From assembly GCA_043812795.1 (NCBI GenBank), contig JBDRLU010000012.1, forward strand, positions 62,001-126,000: a stretch of DNA of 64,000 bases, read 5' to 3'. This DNA comes from JBDRLU01 sp043812795 (GTDB taxonomy: Bacteria; Chloroflexota; Dehalococcoidia; Dehalococcoidales; UBA2162). This document shows, one piece after another, positions 39,002-46,529 of the stretch (position 1 is its first letter; each line of letters starts with the position of its first letter). Under the pieces are notes generated by a model. The model saw only the letters and a list, made by a program, of their open reading frames with translations. It was not told the DNA's origin and did no database searches. The position numbers and the translations under genes were made by a program.

Positions 39002-39808
39002 CTACCAACAATAGTAATAACCATCCCGCCTTACTACCTCTAGTTTCACCCCGAAAAGTGCGGACAGGAATGCGGTGGTGAGAATCTTGTCTTTCTCCCC
39101 GTCCTGGACAACTTTCCCGTTGCGGATGAGCACAACACGTTGAATCTCCGGAATAATATCGGACAGGTTATGGGTTATCATGACGATTGTTTTACCCTGC
39201 CGGCTAATTTTACGTAGCGTATGACGAACTTTGCGCGCTGCCTGAGGGTCGAGGCTGACCGTCGGCTCATCCAAGAGCATAGCCAAGGGGTCGTTGACTA
39301 ATGCTCTACCTATCATCACCAGGCGTGATTCCCCGGTCGAGATTTCGTTGATACTGGCTTTCCTGAGATGATAGATTCTCATCAGCCTCATTACTTCTTT
39401 TGCCTTGTCTTGCATCGCAATAGTAACCCGATGATAGGGCCAGATACCGGTACTGCCGAAAAAACCGGAGAGGACTACTTCCTCACAGGAGAAATCGGCG
39501 AAACTGCTTTTGACTAAATCCGGGCCGACTATGCCCAGCTTGTCTCTCAGTTCAGCGACATCCCAGAGTTCTTTACCGAGTATCCGCAGGTATGAGTTGT
39601 GATTTTCCGCAACAGGGTATAGTTCTCTGGTAATAGTTTTGATAAGTGAAGATTTACCGGCGCCGTTAGGGCCGAGAATGGCGATATGCTCACCGACGTT
39701 TATGGAAAGACTGAGCTTATCGAGGGCTTTGGTGTTGTTCCGCAGGAGAGTCACGTTTCTGTATTCAATCAGAGGAGGGTATGTCCCGGGGGTTTTCATA
39801 TCGTGCAT
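39002..39808 (-). CDS. ABC-transporter ATPase-like protein (YlmA/ModF-like), AOR operon
   Basis: A stand-alone ATPase of 268 residues with no permease nearby. Walker A is AILGPNGAGKSSLIKTI (about 40-56). The signature is degenerate, INEISTGESRLVMIGRAL in place of LSGGQ. Walker B is LAMLLDEPTVSLD, followed by the His switch MITHN. It resembles ModF/PhrA/YlmA-type single ATPases. Its ATG at 39808 overlaps the AOR region (AOR stop at 39810), so it is cotranscribed with the AOR and ferredoxin genes. A link to molybdate or tungstate handling is plausible but not shown. Confidence 0.8.
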   Translation of the reverse strand: MHDMKTPGTYPPLIEYRNVTLLRNNTKALDKLSLSINVGEHIAILGPNGAGKSSLIKTITRELYPVAENHNSYLRILGKELWDVAELRDKLGIVGPDLVKSSFADFSCEEVVLSGFFGSTGIWPYHRVTIAMQDKAKEVMRLMRIYHLRKASINEISTGESRLVMIGRALVNDPLAMLLDEPTVSLDPQAARKVRHTLRKISRQGKTIVMITHNLSDIIPEIQRVVLIRNGKVVQDGEKDKILTTAFLSALFGVKLEVVRRDGYYYCW

Positions 39809-39809
39809 C

Positions 39810-41651
39810 TCAGCACTCACGCCTTCCCAGTCCCAACTCTTCAAGCTTAGCCGGCGTAGGTAGACCGTTCTGCTTATCGTACCCTCGCTCATCATAGTAG
39901 TCATCCAGGAGCCGTTCCATATCCTCTCTGGTCAGGATAGTAGTCCCTTCGTAATTCGTGAGTCGGTACTCCTTACCTTCATCGATGAGGGGAGTAAACC
40001 ATACTTCCGGTACGGCATCGTCGCTGCGGTCGAAGCCCTCCCTGACATTGAGCAGCTTGCCTATCGTCCATGCCCGCTCACTGGCCTTCATCAGTTGGGC
40101 CGGGGTCAGGGTAATGCCCGTCAGCGCCGAGTAGATGTCGGCAATGGTCTTCACGTGGTAGAACCGGTTGACCTGAGCACGGTTGCATAGACTCAGACAA
40201 TTGAAGAGGGAATACCAGTCCTCGCTATACCGGCTATATCGTCCCGGATTAATGGACTCCGGCCCCACCACCCGTTTCAGGGCCGCCTCGGGAATACCCA
40301 TTCGCTCTCCGTGCCTCACGAAATCGTGAGGTGGTCGTCCCGGTTCGGCTGACGGAGAACCCCCGGCGGCCACATGGGCACCTCTCGGATTGGTAATCTG
40401 GTCGAACTCCATAGTGCCGAGGCGGCGCCGCCTCGGGTCGTAAAGGACGCCGTGACCCTTGACCTGGGCGATATATTTTTCTGCCTTCCGGCCAAACGTG
40501 TGAGCTGCCACAGCCAGGCCTTCAGCCAGAACCTGACCGAAGCCTTGCCGGTAAGCTGTCATTTCCGCCAGTTTAAGAGCCGTTTCGATATCATCTTTCG
40601 GTTCGAGACCGCCGGTATCTTCTTTGGTGATTACTCCCTCCCGATAAAGACCGACCACGGTCGAAAGTAGGCTGGAGAAATCTACCCGGCAAAGCCCGTA
40701 CCGGTTCAACGTATCCAGGTATTTAATCGACTGCTGGTGTGCCTCACTACTGTTGCTTGAGCTGAACCGGTAAATGGTGGTATGGGGCGAGTATGTCTGC
40801 AGGTCGGCATAAGGGCCCTCGTCCAATATTACTACCTGCTTATCACCCAGAGGACAGCCCGGGCAGGCAAGCGTCTTTCTTGTCCTCTGGTGCATGTCAA
40901 CGATGTCCGGCGGTACGGCCATCAAACCATTTTTCAAGATGTACTGGCGGCCGGGCCACGCCATGATACGCTGGTGTAAGTCGTTAATCAGTCTCTGGAA
41001 CTCAAGCTGGTGCGCTACCGTTATTCCCACAGTCCCCTGCTGGACGACTATCGCTTTCAGGTTCTTGGCGCCCATGATTGCCGGAAGACCGCCTCGCCCT
41101 AATGTGCCCGCTTTATCCACCGACGTGAGGGAAATCTTGACCAGGTTCTCTCCGGCCTGACCTATCGGGATGACACTGCATGGCTGATAACGGCTTTCCA
41201 GTATATCTGTCGTCTCAAAAACATCCTTGCCCTGAAGTTCTGCGGCATCGCAGAACTCTACCTTCGCCTCGGTAATATTAAGGAATGTGGGCCGCTGGGC
41301 CTGGCCGCCGATGATGACATGGTCGTATCCTGCTGACTTTAGCCGGGCGGCAAAGCTGCCGCCTCCGGCGGCAGTGTTAAAAGCTCCATTGATGGGAAAC
41401 CTCGTTGTGACCAGGACCTTTGCCGCCCCGGGGACCGTCGTTCCGGCAAAGGGGCCGGCACCGATAATAATCAGGTTTTGGGGGGATAACGGGTCGGTCC
41501 CCTTAGGTATGAGCTCGAACGCCAGCCTGTTATGGATTCCGTAGCCGCCGATTAAGGTCATGATGAGTTCGGGGTCCACCGGCTCTTCCCTTGACCTGCC
41601 ACTGGTCAGGTCAACGTAGAGGATGCGGCCGGTATATCCAGGAATATCCAT
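39810..41651 (-). CDS. Aldehyde:ferredoxin oxidoreductase family protein (AOR-1)
   Basis: A 613-residue tungstopterin enzyme that oxidises aldehydes to acids with ferredoxin, or the reverse. The N-terminal domain (GYTGRILYVDLTSGRSREE ... GGYGIHNRLAFELIPKGTDPLSPQN) and the tungstopterin region (AAGGGSFAARLKSAGYDHVIIGGQAQRP; GRGGLPAIMGAKNLKAIVV) are clear. The cluster motif near 262 reads ACPGCPLGD: the third Cys of the usual C-x2-C-x3-C is Asp. A later Cys-rich patch (LFNCLSLCNRAQ) supplies the fourth ligand. A ferredoxin gene lies seven bases upstream and an ABC ATPase downstream. Confidence 0.92.
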   Translation of the reverse strand: MDIPGYTGRILYVDLTSGRSREEPVDPELIMTLIGGYGIHNRLAFELIPKGTDPLSPQNLIIIGAGPFAGTTVPGAAKVLVTTRFPINGAFNTAAGGGSFAARLKSAGYDHVIIGGQAQRPTFLNITEAKVEFCDAAELQGKDVFETTDILESRYQPCSVIPIGQAGENLVKISLTSVDKAGTLGRGGLPAIMGAKNLKAIVVQQGTVGITVAHQLEFQRLINDLHQRIMAWPGRQYILKNGLMAVPPDIVDMHQRTRKTLACPGCPLGDKQVVILDEGPYADLQTYSPHTTIYRFSSSNSSEAHQQSIKYLDTLNRYGLCRVDFSSLLSTVVGLYREGVITKEDTGGLEPKDDIETALKLAEMTAYRQGFGQVLAEGLAVAAHTFGRKAEKYIAQVKGHGVLYDPRRRRLGTMEFDQITNPRGAHVAAGGSPSAEPGRPPHDFVRHGERMGIPEAALKRVVGPESINPGRYSRYSEDWYSLFNCLSLCNRAQVNRFYHVKTIADIYSALTGITLTPAQLMKASERAWTIGKLLNVREGFDRSDDAVPEVWFTPLIDEGKEYRLTNYEGTTILTREDMERLLDDYYDERGYDKQNGLPTPAKLEELGLGRREC

Positions 41652-41658
41652 TTCTCTC

Positions 41659-41901
41659 CTACTTTACCTGTAGCAAGGCTCCATAGCCACAGTACCGTGC
41701 ACAGATGCCGCAGTTATCGCATCTATCGCTAAAGGATATCTCGTATTCATTGGCTGATTGGAATCTCCGGTGAATTTCGATGGCGGCCTTCGCCGGATTG
41801 AATGCTTTTTCAAACCTGAAGGAACACCGTAATTCGCAGATGAGACACCCGGTGCACTTTGAAGCATCGGCCTTGATTGGCGGTCCTTTCTTTCGATTCA
41901 T
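41659..41901 (-). CDS. Two-cluster ferredoxin of the AOR-1 operon
   Basis: An 80-residue ferredoxin. The first motif, CTGCLICELRC, and the second, CDNCGICARYC, lie about 40 residues apart; the remaining Cys needed for full 2[4Fe-4S] binding are not all in classical positions, so one cluster may be altered. It probably carries electrons from AOR-1, whose start is seven bases downstream. The promoter lies at 41925-41953. Confidence 0.85.
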   Translation of the reverse strand: MNRKKGPPIKADASKCTGCLICELRCSFRFEKAFNPAKAAIEIHRRFQSANEYEISFSDRCDNCGICARYCGYGALLQVK

Positions 41902-41924
41902 TGCGGTATCATTCCTGGAAATTT

Positions 41925-41953
41925 ATTATACATGGTTCTAATTCGCATCACAA
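41925..41953 (-). promoter_or_regulatory. Promoter of the AOR-1 operon, overlapping a small dyad
   Basis: On the minus strand TTGTGA (41953-41948), 17 bases, TATAAT (41930-41925). The -35 box lies within the palindrome CACAA-T-TTGTG (41949-41959), which could be an operator in this divergent region. Confidence 0.65.
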
Positions 41954-42004
41954 TTTGTGCCATTCCGAATTGAAAAATCGTGTCTTCTATACGGCTTGGT
42001 GTGA

Positions 42005-42010
42005 TATAAT
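42005..42010 (+). promoter_or_regulatory. -10 box of bacterioferritin
   Basis: TATAAT 47 bases before the ATG at 42058; the leader carries AAAGGAGGAG. A matching -35 is not clear. Confidence 0.45.
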
Positions 42011-42057
42011 TGGAGTCAGTAGCCAAAGGTTCTGATTGGAAAAAGGAGGAGTTAAAC

Positions 42058-42525
42058 ATGAAAGGTTCACCGAAGGTAATCGATACTCTAAACTCTCTGC
42101 TAGCCGACGAACTAACCGCAATTAACCAGTATATGGTGCACGCCGAAATGTGTGAAAACTGGGGCTATGATAAGCTGGGCGAAACTATCCAGAAGCGTGC
42201 TATCGAAGAAATGAAGCATGCCGAAAAGCTGATTGGACGCATACTATTCCTCGAGGGCAGACCGACGGTCAGTGAACTCAGGAAGATGCAGATTGGCGCC
42301 GAAGTGCCTGAGATGTTTAAGAGCGACCATTCCCTGGAGGCGGGAGCTATCAAATCATACAATAAAGGTATCTCGGTATGCGGCGATGCTCAGGATTATG
42401 CCACGCGGGAAGTTCTGGAGCACATTCTCAATGATGAAGATAGGCACATTGATGATATTGAGGAAGTTCAGGACGAGATTTCTCAGATGGGCATACAGGT
42501 TTTCCTGTCCACCCAGCTGAAGTAA
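42058..42525 (+). CDS. bfr: Bacterioferritin
   Basis: A 155-residue iron-storage protein that assembles into 24-subunit shells. Ferroxidase ligands are in place (Glu18, Glu51, His54, and later ExxH in EDRHIDD), and Met52 (AIEEMKHAEK) is the haem ligand that defines bacterioferritins. KGSPKVIDTLNSLLADELTAINQY and RILFLEGRP are typical. An excellent AAAGGAGGAG site precedes the ATG. It is divergent from the AOR-1 operon and may guard iron supply for the many iron-sulfur proteins nearby. Confidence 0.96.
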   Translation: MKGSPKVIDTLNSLLADELTAINQYMVHAEMCENWGYDKLGETIQKRAIEEMKHAEKLIGRILFLEGRPTVSELRKMQIGAEVPEMFKSDHSLEAGAIKSYNKGISVCGDAQDYATREVLEHILNDEDRHIDDIEEVQDEISQMGIQVFLSTQLK

Positions 42526-42593
42526 TAAAACCAGCACTTTTTGCTTTGTAGTTTTCTCCCTGGAGTAAAGTCGCGCGTTTGGCGACCAGGTCC

Positions 42594-43445
42594 ATGAAGG
42601 ATAGAGAGCTTATCGAACATATCGAGGGCGAGTTTCATGGATACGGAGGCCTCACTCTTTATTATCAGGGCTGGCTGCCACCTAATCGACCTCGGGCAGT
42701 GCTGCTGGTGGTCCACGGGCTGGCTGAACATAGCGGCCGTTTCGGTAATCTGGTCAATCGTTTTGTTCCCGCCGGCTACGGTATCTACGGCTTCGACCAG
42801 CGGGGACACGGCAAGTCACCGGGGCTAAGGGGTTATGTCGATAATTTCTCGTCCTTTGTCAACGACTTGGGGAACTTTCTGAGGGTTGTACGCAGTAAGC
42901 ATAAAGACACTAAGATTTTTCTCGTCGGCCATAGCGTCGGGGGGACAATCGCGACGACCTACGCCGTTTCCCATCAGGACGAGTTCGATGGACTTATTCT
43001 TTCCGGGGCAACGCTTAAGGCGGGCGCCAGCGTGTCACCCGTATTAATTACCGTCGCTCGGCTACTATCGTTGTTCGTGCCCAAAGTGGGCCTCTACACT
43101 ATTGAGGCTGCGGCGATAAGCCGTGATAAGAGTGTTGTCGATGCTTATTTACATGACCCTCTTGTTTATCGGGGCAAGATTCGCGCCCGCCTCGGTGTTG
43201 AAATAATTAAAGCGATGCAAGAGCTGCCGTATCAAATGTCGAAGATACGCTTACCTGTCTTGATTTTGCATGGCACTGCCGACCGGTTATCAGAGCCAGG
43301 TGGTAGCCGGATGCTTTATGACAGGGTAGGTTCTGGCGATAAGATCTTAAAGCTTTATGATGGGTTCTTCCACGAGGTTTTTAATGAACCGGGACGCGAG
43401 CAAGTCTTCGCCGATGTGGAATCATGGTTAGCTACCCACCGGTGA
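42594..43445 (+). CDS. Alpha/beta hydrolase, monoacylglycerol-lipase-like
   Basis: A 283-residue serine hydrolase. LLVVHGLAEHSGRFGNLVNRF (about 37-57), YGFDQRGHGKSPGLRGYV, the nucleophile elbow GHSVGG (in IFLVGHSVGGTIATTYA, about 110), the acid in LHGTADRLSEPGG and the final His in FHEVFNEPGRE form the usual triad and match monoglyceride lipases. The start is ATG 42594; the frame also opens at TTG 42579. It lies between bfr and the redox cluster without an obvious link to either. Confidence 0.88.
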   Translation: MKDRELIEHIEGEFHGYGGLTLYYQGWLPPNRPRAVLLVVHGLAEHSGRFGNLVNRFVPAGYGIYGFDQRGHGKSPGLRGYVDNFSSFVNDLGNFLRVVRSKHKDTKIFLVGHSVGGTIATTYAVSHQDEFDGLILSGATLKAGASVSPVLITVARLLSLFVPKVGLYTIEAAAISRDKSVVDAYLHDPLVYRGKIRARLGVEIIKAMQELPYQMSKIRLPVLILHGTADRLSEPGGSRMLYDRVGSGDKILKLYDGFFHEVFNEPGREQVFADVESWLATHR

Positions 43446-43541
43446 ATTGGACAGGGTACAGAGTCCCGCAGCAAGCCGCTACCGATGGCTACAGGTAAAC
43501 AGTATGTTTACAATAACATAAATGGGCTTTAAGTCCGTCAT

Positions 43542-43571
43542 TTGTAGGTTTTACGATGAATGTGATAAAAT
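43542..43571 (+). promoter_or_regulatory. Candidate promoter of the Kor/Hdr cluster
   Basis: TTGTAG (43542-43547), 18 bases, TAAAAT (43566-43571), about 80 bases before the first gene. It is the best match in the 209-base gap after the hydrolase gene. Confidence 0.35.
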
Positions 43572-43654
43572 TAGCGCTATTCTTAAACCAGCTAATGTTA
43601 TGAAAAGTTGTAAGTTTAATTCTCTGGAGAGACATTCTTCGTAAGGTGGAGTAA

Positions 43655-43930
43655 ATGGCCGGCAAGTTGTGGAGAAAACCGTTCGATACCGATAAGCAGA
43701 CTACCGCATCGGGCACAGTAGAGATTGACCGTGACCGGTGCAAGGGATGTGGATATTGCACCGAGTTTTGTCCCAGAGAGGTACTCAAGATGACGGATGA
43801 GCTGAACAGCAAGGGCTATACAGTGGTAGCTAAGGTGGACGAGAAGAAATGCCTTGGCTGTGGGCTGTGTGAAATAATATGCCCGGAGTTTGCCATCCAC
43901 GTATCCAATCCGAACGGGAAGAAGGAATAA
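43655..43930 (+). CDS. korD: Ferredoxin subunit of 2-oxoacid:ferredoxin oxidoreductase (KorD-like)
   Basis: A 91-residue 2[4Fe-4S] protein with CKGCGYCTEFCP (about 28-39) and CLGCGLCEIICP (about 66-77), each followed by a typical Pro. It is the usual small delta subunit that receives electrons from the KorAB active site. korA starts six bases after its stop. GGTGG precedes the ATG. It is the first gene of the packed redox run. Confidence 0.93.
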   Translation: MAGKLWRKPFDTDKQTTASGTVEIDRDRCKGCGYCTEFCPREVLKMTDELNSKGYTVVAKVDEKKCLGCGLCEIICPEFAIHVSNPNGKKE

Positions 43931-43936
43931 CCTTTC

Positions 43937-45088
43937 ATGGCAAAAGAGAACATCCTACGCGGTGAGTTTTTTATGAATGGCGATATCGCCTGTGCCGAAG
44001 GCGCTATTTGCGCCGGCTGCCGTTTCTTTGCCGGCTATCCAATTACGCCGGCTACGGAGATAGCGGAAAGGATGAGCGAGCGATTGCCCGGTGTGGGCGG
44101 TTCTTACATCCAGATGGAGGATGAAATTTCGTCGATGGCGGCGGTGCTCGGTGCTTCCTGGGCTGGAGTGAAGGCAATGACGGCTACTTCCGGTCCCGGG
44201 TTCAGCCTCATGATGGAAAACATCGGCTTGGGAGCGATGACGGAAACACCCTGCGTGCTGATGAATGTCCAGCGTGCCGGGCCGTCCACCGGCCTGCCGA
44301 CGATGGTCGCCCAGTCTGATATGATGCAGGCGCGCTGGGGTTCTCACGGTAGCTATGAAATTATTGCTCTTTCCCCCAGCTCTCCGCAGGAAACTTTCGA
44401 CCTTACCATCGAGGCATTCAACCTGTCCGAGAAATACCGTGTGCCGACACTTATCATGGCCGATGAGGCCATCGGCCACATGAGCGAGAAGGTAGTTATC
44501 CCCGAGATAAAAGCAAAAGACCTGGTTAATCGAAAACGGCCGAAGGTAGCGCCTGACCGCTATCAACCCTATCTGGCTGACGAAGACATGGTGCCGCCGA
44601 TGGCCGTCGCCGGTGAGGGTTACCGCTTTCACATGACGGGTCTTACCCACGACGAGAGAGGCTATCCCATAATGACCGCTGAGGTACAGGATAAATTGAT
44701 ACGCCGTCTCGTCGATAAAATCAGGATGAACCGGGAAGACATCAGCAGGTGTGAGGAATTTCAGCTTGACGATGCGGACATCGTGGTCTGTGCCTATGGT
44801 ATTACGGCTCGCATCGCCCGCTATGCAGTGCAGGTTGCCCGTCAAGAGGGAATCAAGGCCGGCTTACTGAGACTGATTACAGTATGGCCATTCCCTGAGC
44901 AACGCATCAGGAGGCTGGCATCTCACGCGAAGGCCTTTGTTGTCCCCGAAATAAACTACGGACAGGTCGTCTTCGAAGTCGAACGCTGTGCTGGCAGTAA
45001 AGCTAAGACACAACTGGTGCCACACATGGGTGGTGGGGTGCATACCCCGGAAACGATTCTAGAAGCGATAAGGAACGTGCTCAAATGA
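43937..45088 (+). CDS. korA: 2-oxoacid:ferredoxin oxidoreductase alpha subunit
   Basis: A 383-residue subunit of a KorABCD-type enzyme that turns a 2-oxoacid plus CoA into acyl-CoA, CO2 and reduced ferredoxin. It has the family N-terminus ICAGCRFFAGYPITPATEIAERM (about 24-46), EDEISSMAAVLGASWAG, and MTATSGPGFSLMMENIGLG, then a transketolase C-terminal part (GLLRLITVWPFPEQRI). 2-oxoglutarate is the usual substrate of this subtype, but the sequence does not prove it. The stop overlaps korB by four bases. Confidence 0.93.
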   Translation: MAKENILRGEFFMNGDIACAEGAICAGCRFFAGYPITPATEIAERMSERLPGVGGSYIQMEDEISSMAAVLGASWAGVKAMTATSGPGFSLMMENIGLGAMTETPCVLMNVQRAGPSTGLPTMVAQSDMMQARWGSHGSYEIIALSPSSPQETFDLTIEAFNLSEKYRVPTLIMADEAIGHMSEKVVIPEIKAKDLVNRKRPKVAPDRYQPYLADEDMVPPMAVAGEGYRFHMTGLTHDERGYPIMTAEVQDKLIRRLVDKIRMNREDISRCEEFQLDDADIVVCAYGITARIARYAVQVARQEGIKAGLLRLITVWPFPEQRIRRLASHAKAFVVPEINYGQVVFEVERCAGSKAKTQLVPHMGGGVHTPETILEAIRNVLK

Positions 45089-45942
45089 CGAACACCGAGA
45101 TTCAAACCGGGATACAAGACGAGACTATCGATTGTTTTCTGAGACTTGACCGCATTCCACATATCTGGTGCGCCGGCTGCGGTATCGGGCAGGTAGTATC
45201 CGCCTTTATCCGGGCGATGCTACAGACAGAATTGGACCCGGATACTGTGTCCGTGGTCTCCGGAATAGGCTGCACCGGCCGGGCTGCCGGCTATGTAAAA
45301 CTGGACTCTTTCCATACGACCCATGGCCGTGCCCTTCCTTTCGCCACCGGACTCAAGATAGCTAATCCTTCCCTGAATGTGGTGGTCATTTCGGGGGATG
45401 GCGACCTGGCGGCCATCGGCGGTAACCATCTTATCCACGCCGCGCGCCGCAATATGGACATGACGGTAGTCTGTATCAATAATTTTAATTACGGCATGAC
45501 CGGCGGGCAGATGGGGTGTACCACTCCGCTCGGGGCTTTCAGTACTACTACCACCTTTGGTAATTTTGAATACCCGTTCAATCTCCCTTATCTGTGTTTA
45601 GCCAGCGGGGCAACTTATATTGCCCGCTGGACGTCACTGCATCTCCGTGAATTGGAGAAGGCTATTGCCGAGGCAATGTTAAAGCCGGGTTTTAGCTTTA
45701 TCGAAGTGATATGTCCTTGTCCGACGGTGTATGGACGCATGAATAAAAGACCGCAGGGTCTCGATGACATGAAGCTCTATAAGGAAAAGAGTGTCGTCTG
45801 TAATAACGCCGACCCTAAAGACGTGGAAATTACCCCGGACGGACCTATCGTGGTGGGTAAGTTTTTAGATATACAACGTCCGACATTCTTTGACCTGCGT
45901 CGTGAGATATTCGATAAAGCCAGGCAAAGCGGCCGGCTATAA
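45085..45942 (+). CDS. korB: 2-oxoacid:ferredoxin oxidoreductase beta subunit (thiamine diphosphate)
   Basis: A 285-residue subunit that binds thiamine diphosphate and magnesium through ISGDGDLAAIGGNHLIHAARRNMDMTVVCINNFNYGMTGGQ (about 110-150), with the GDG and NN elements. The N-terminus IWCAGCGIGQVVSAFIRAM includes the CxGCG motif that, with later Cys residues, holds a cluster. IGCTGRAAGYV follows. It starts within the end of korA, and korC follows after 23 bases. Confidence 0.95.
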   Translation: MTNTEIQTGIQDETIDCFLRLDRIPHIWCAGCGIGQVVSAFIRAMLQTELDPDTVSVVSGIGCTGRAAGYVKLDSFHTTHGRALPFATGLKIANPSLNVVVISGDGDLAAIGGNHLIHAARRNMDMTVVCINNFNYGMTGGQMGCTTPLGAFSTTTTFGNFEYPFNLPYLCLASGATYIARWTSLHLRELEKAIAEAMLKPGFSFIEVICPCPTVYGRMNKRPQGLDDMKLYKEKSVVCNNADPKDVEITPDGPIVVGKFLDIQRPTFFDLRREIFDKARQSGRL

Positions 45943-45965
45943 CTGATTGTTCTCAGAGAGATAAA

Positions 45966-46529
45966 TTGAGTAGAAAAGAGCTAAGAATAGCGGGTTTTGG
46001 CGGGCAAGGTGTGGTGCTGGCCGGGCATATTGTCGGCCAGGCGGCTTCGGTCTATGACAAAGGCTTTGCTACATTTACGCAAAGCTACGGTCCGGAGGCT
46101 CGCGGCGGTTCGTGTACGGCTGAAGTAATCGTATCGGATGAGTCGATTAGTTACCCCTACCTCAATAACCCCCAGGTGCTGGTTATCATCTCTCAGGAGT
46201 CCTACGCTAAATACGGACAGGATGTAACTCCGGGCACGCTGCTGATTATCGACCCGGACCTGGTGAAACCGGATACAGGTAAGAACAAGGTGAAATTCCT
46301 TTCCATACCGGCTAACCGCCTGGCGCGCGAGCAAATCGGGCGTGTCGTTGTCGCCAATATAATCCTGCTTGGCTTTTTAGCCGCAGTGAGCGATATCGTA
46401 TCCCCGGAAGCACTGAAGGCATCCATTCTGGCTTCGGTACCCAAAGGTACCGGCGACCTTAACATGAAAGCTTTTGATCTGGGATACCACTATGGACTAG
46501 AGCACGGTAGCGTTAATTCCAATGACTGA
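45966..46529 (+). CDS. korC: 2-oxoacid:ferredoxin oxidoreductase gamma subunit
   Basis: A 187-residue subunit with the family motif RIAGFGGQGVVLAGHIVGQAA (about 7-27) and TQSYGPEARGGSCTAEVIVSDE. It completes the KorDABC set. The start is TTG at 45966 with GAGAG upstream. Its last eight bases overlap the next flavoprotein gene, which ties the oxidoreductase to the Hdr-type genes. Confidence 0.93.
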   Translation: MSRKELRIAGFGGQGVVLAGHIVGQAASVYDKGFATFTQSYGPEARGGSCTAEVIVSDESISYPYLNNPQVLVIISQESYAKYGQDVTPGTLLIIDPDLVKPDTGKNKVKFLSIPANRLAREQIGRVVVANIILLGFLAAVSDIVSPEALKASILASVPKGTGDLNMKAFDLGYHYGLEHGSVNSND

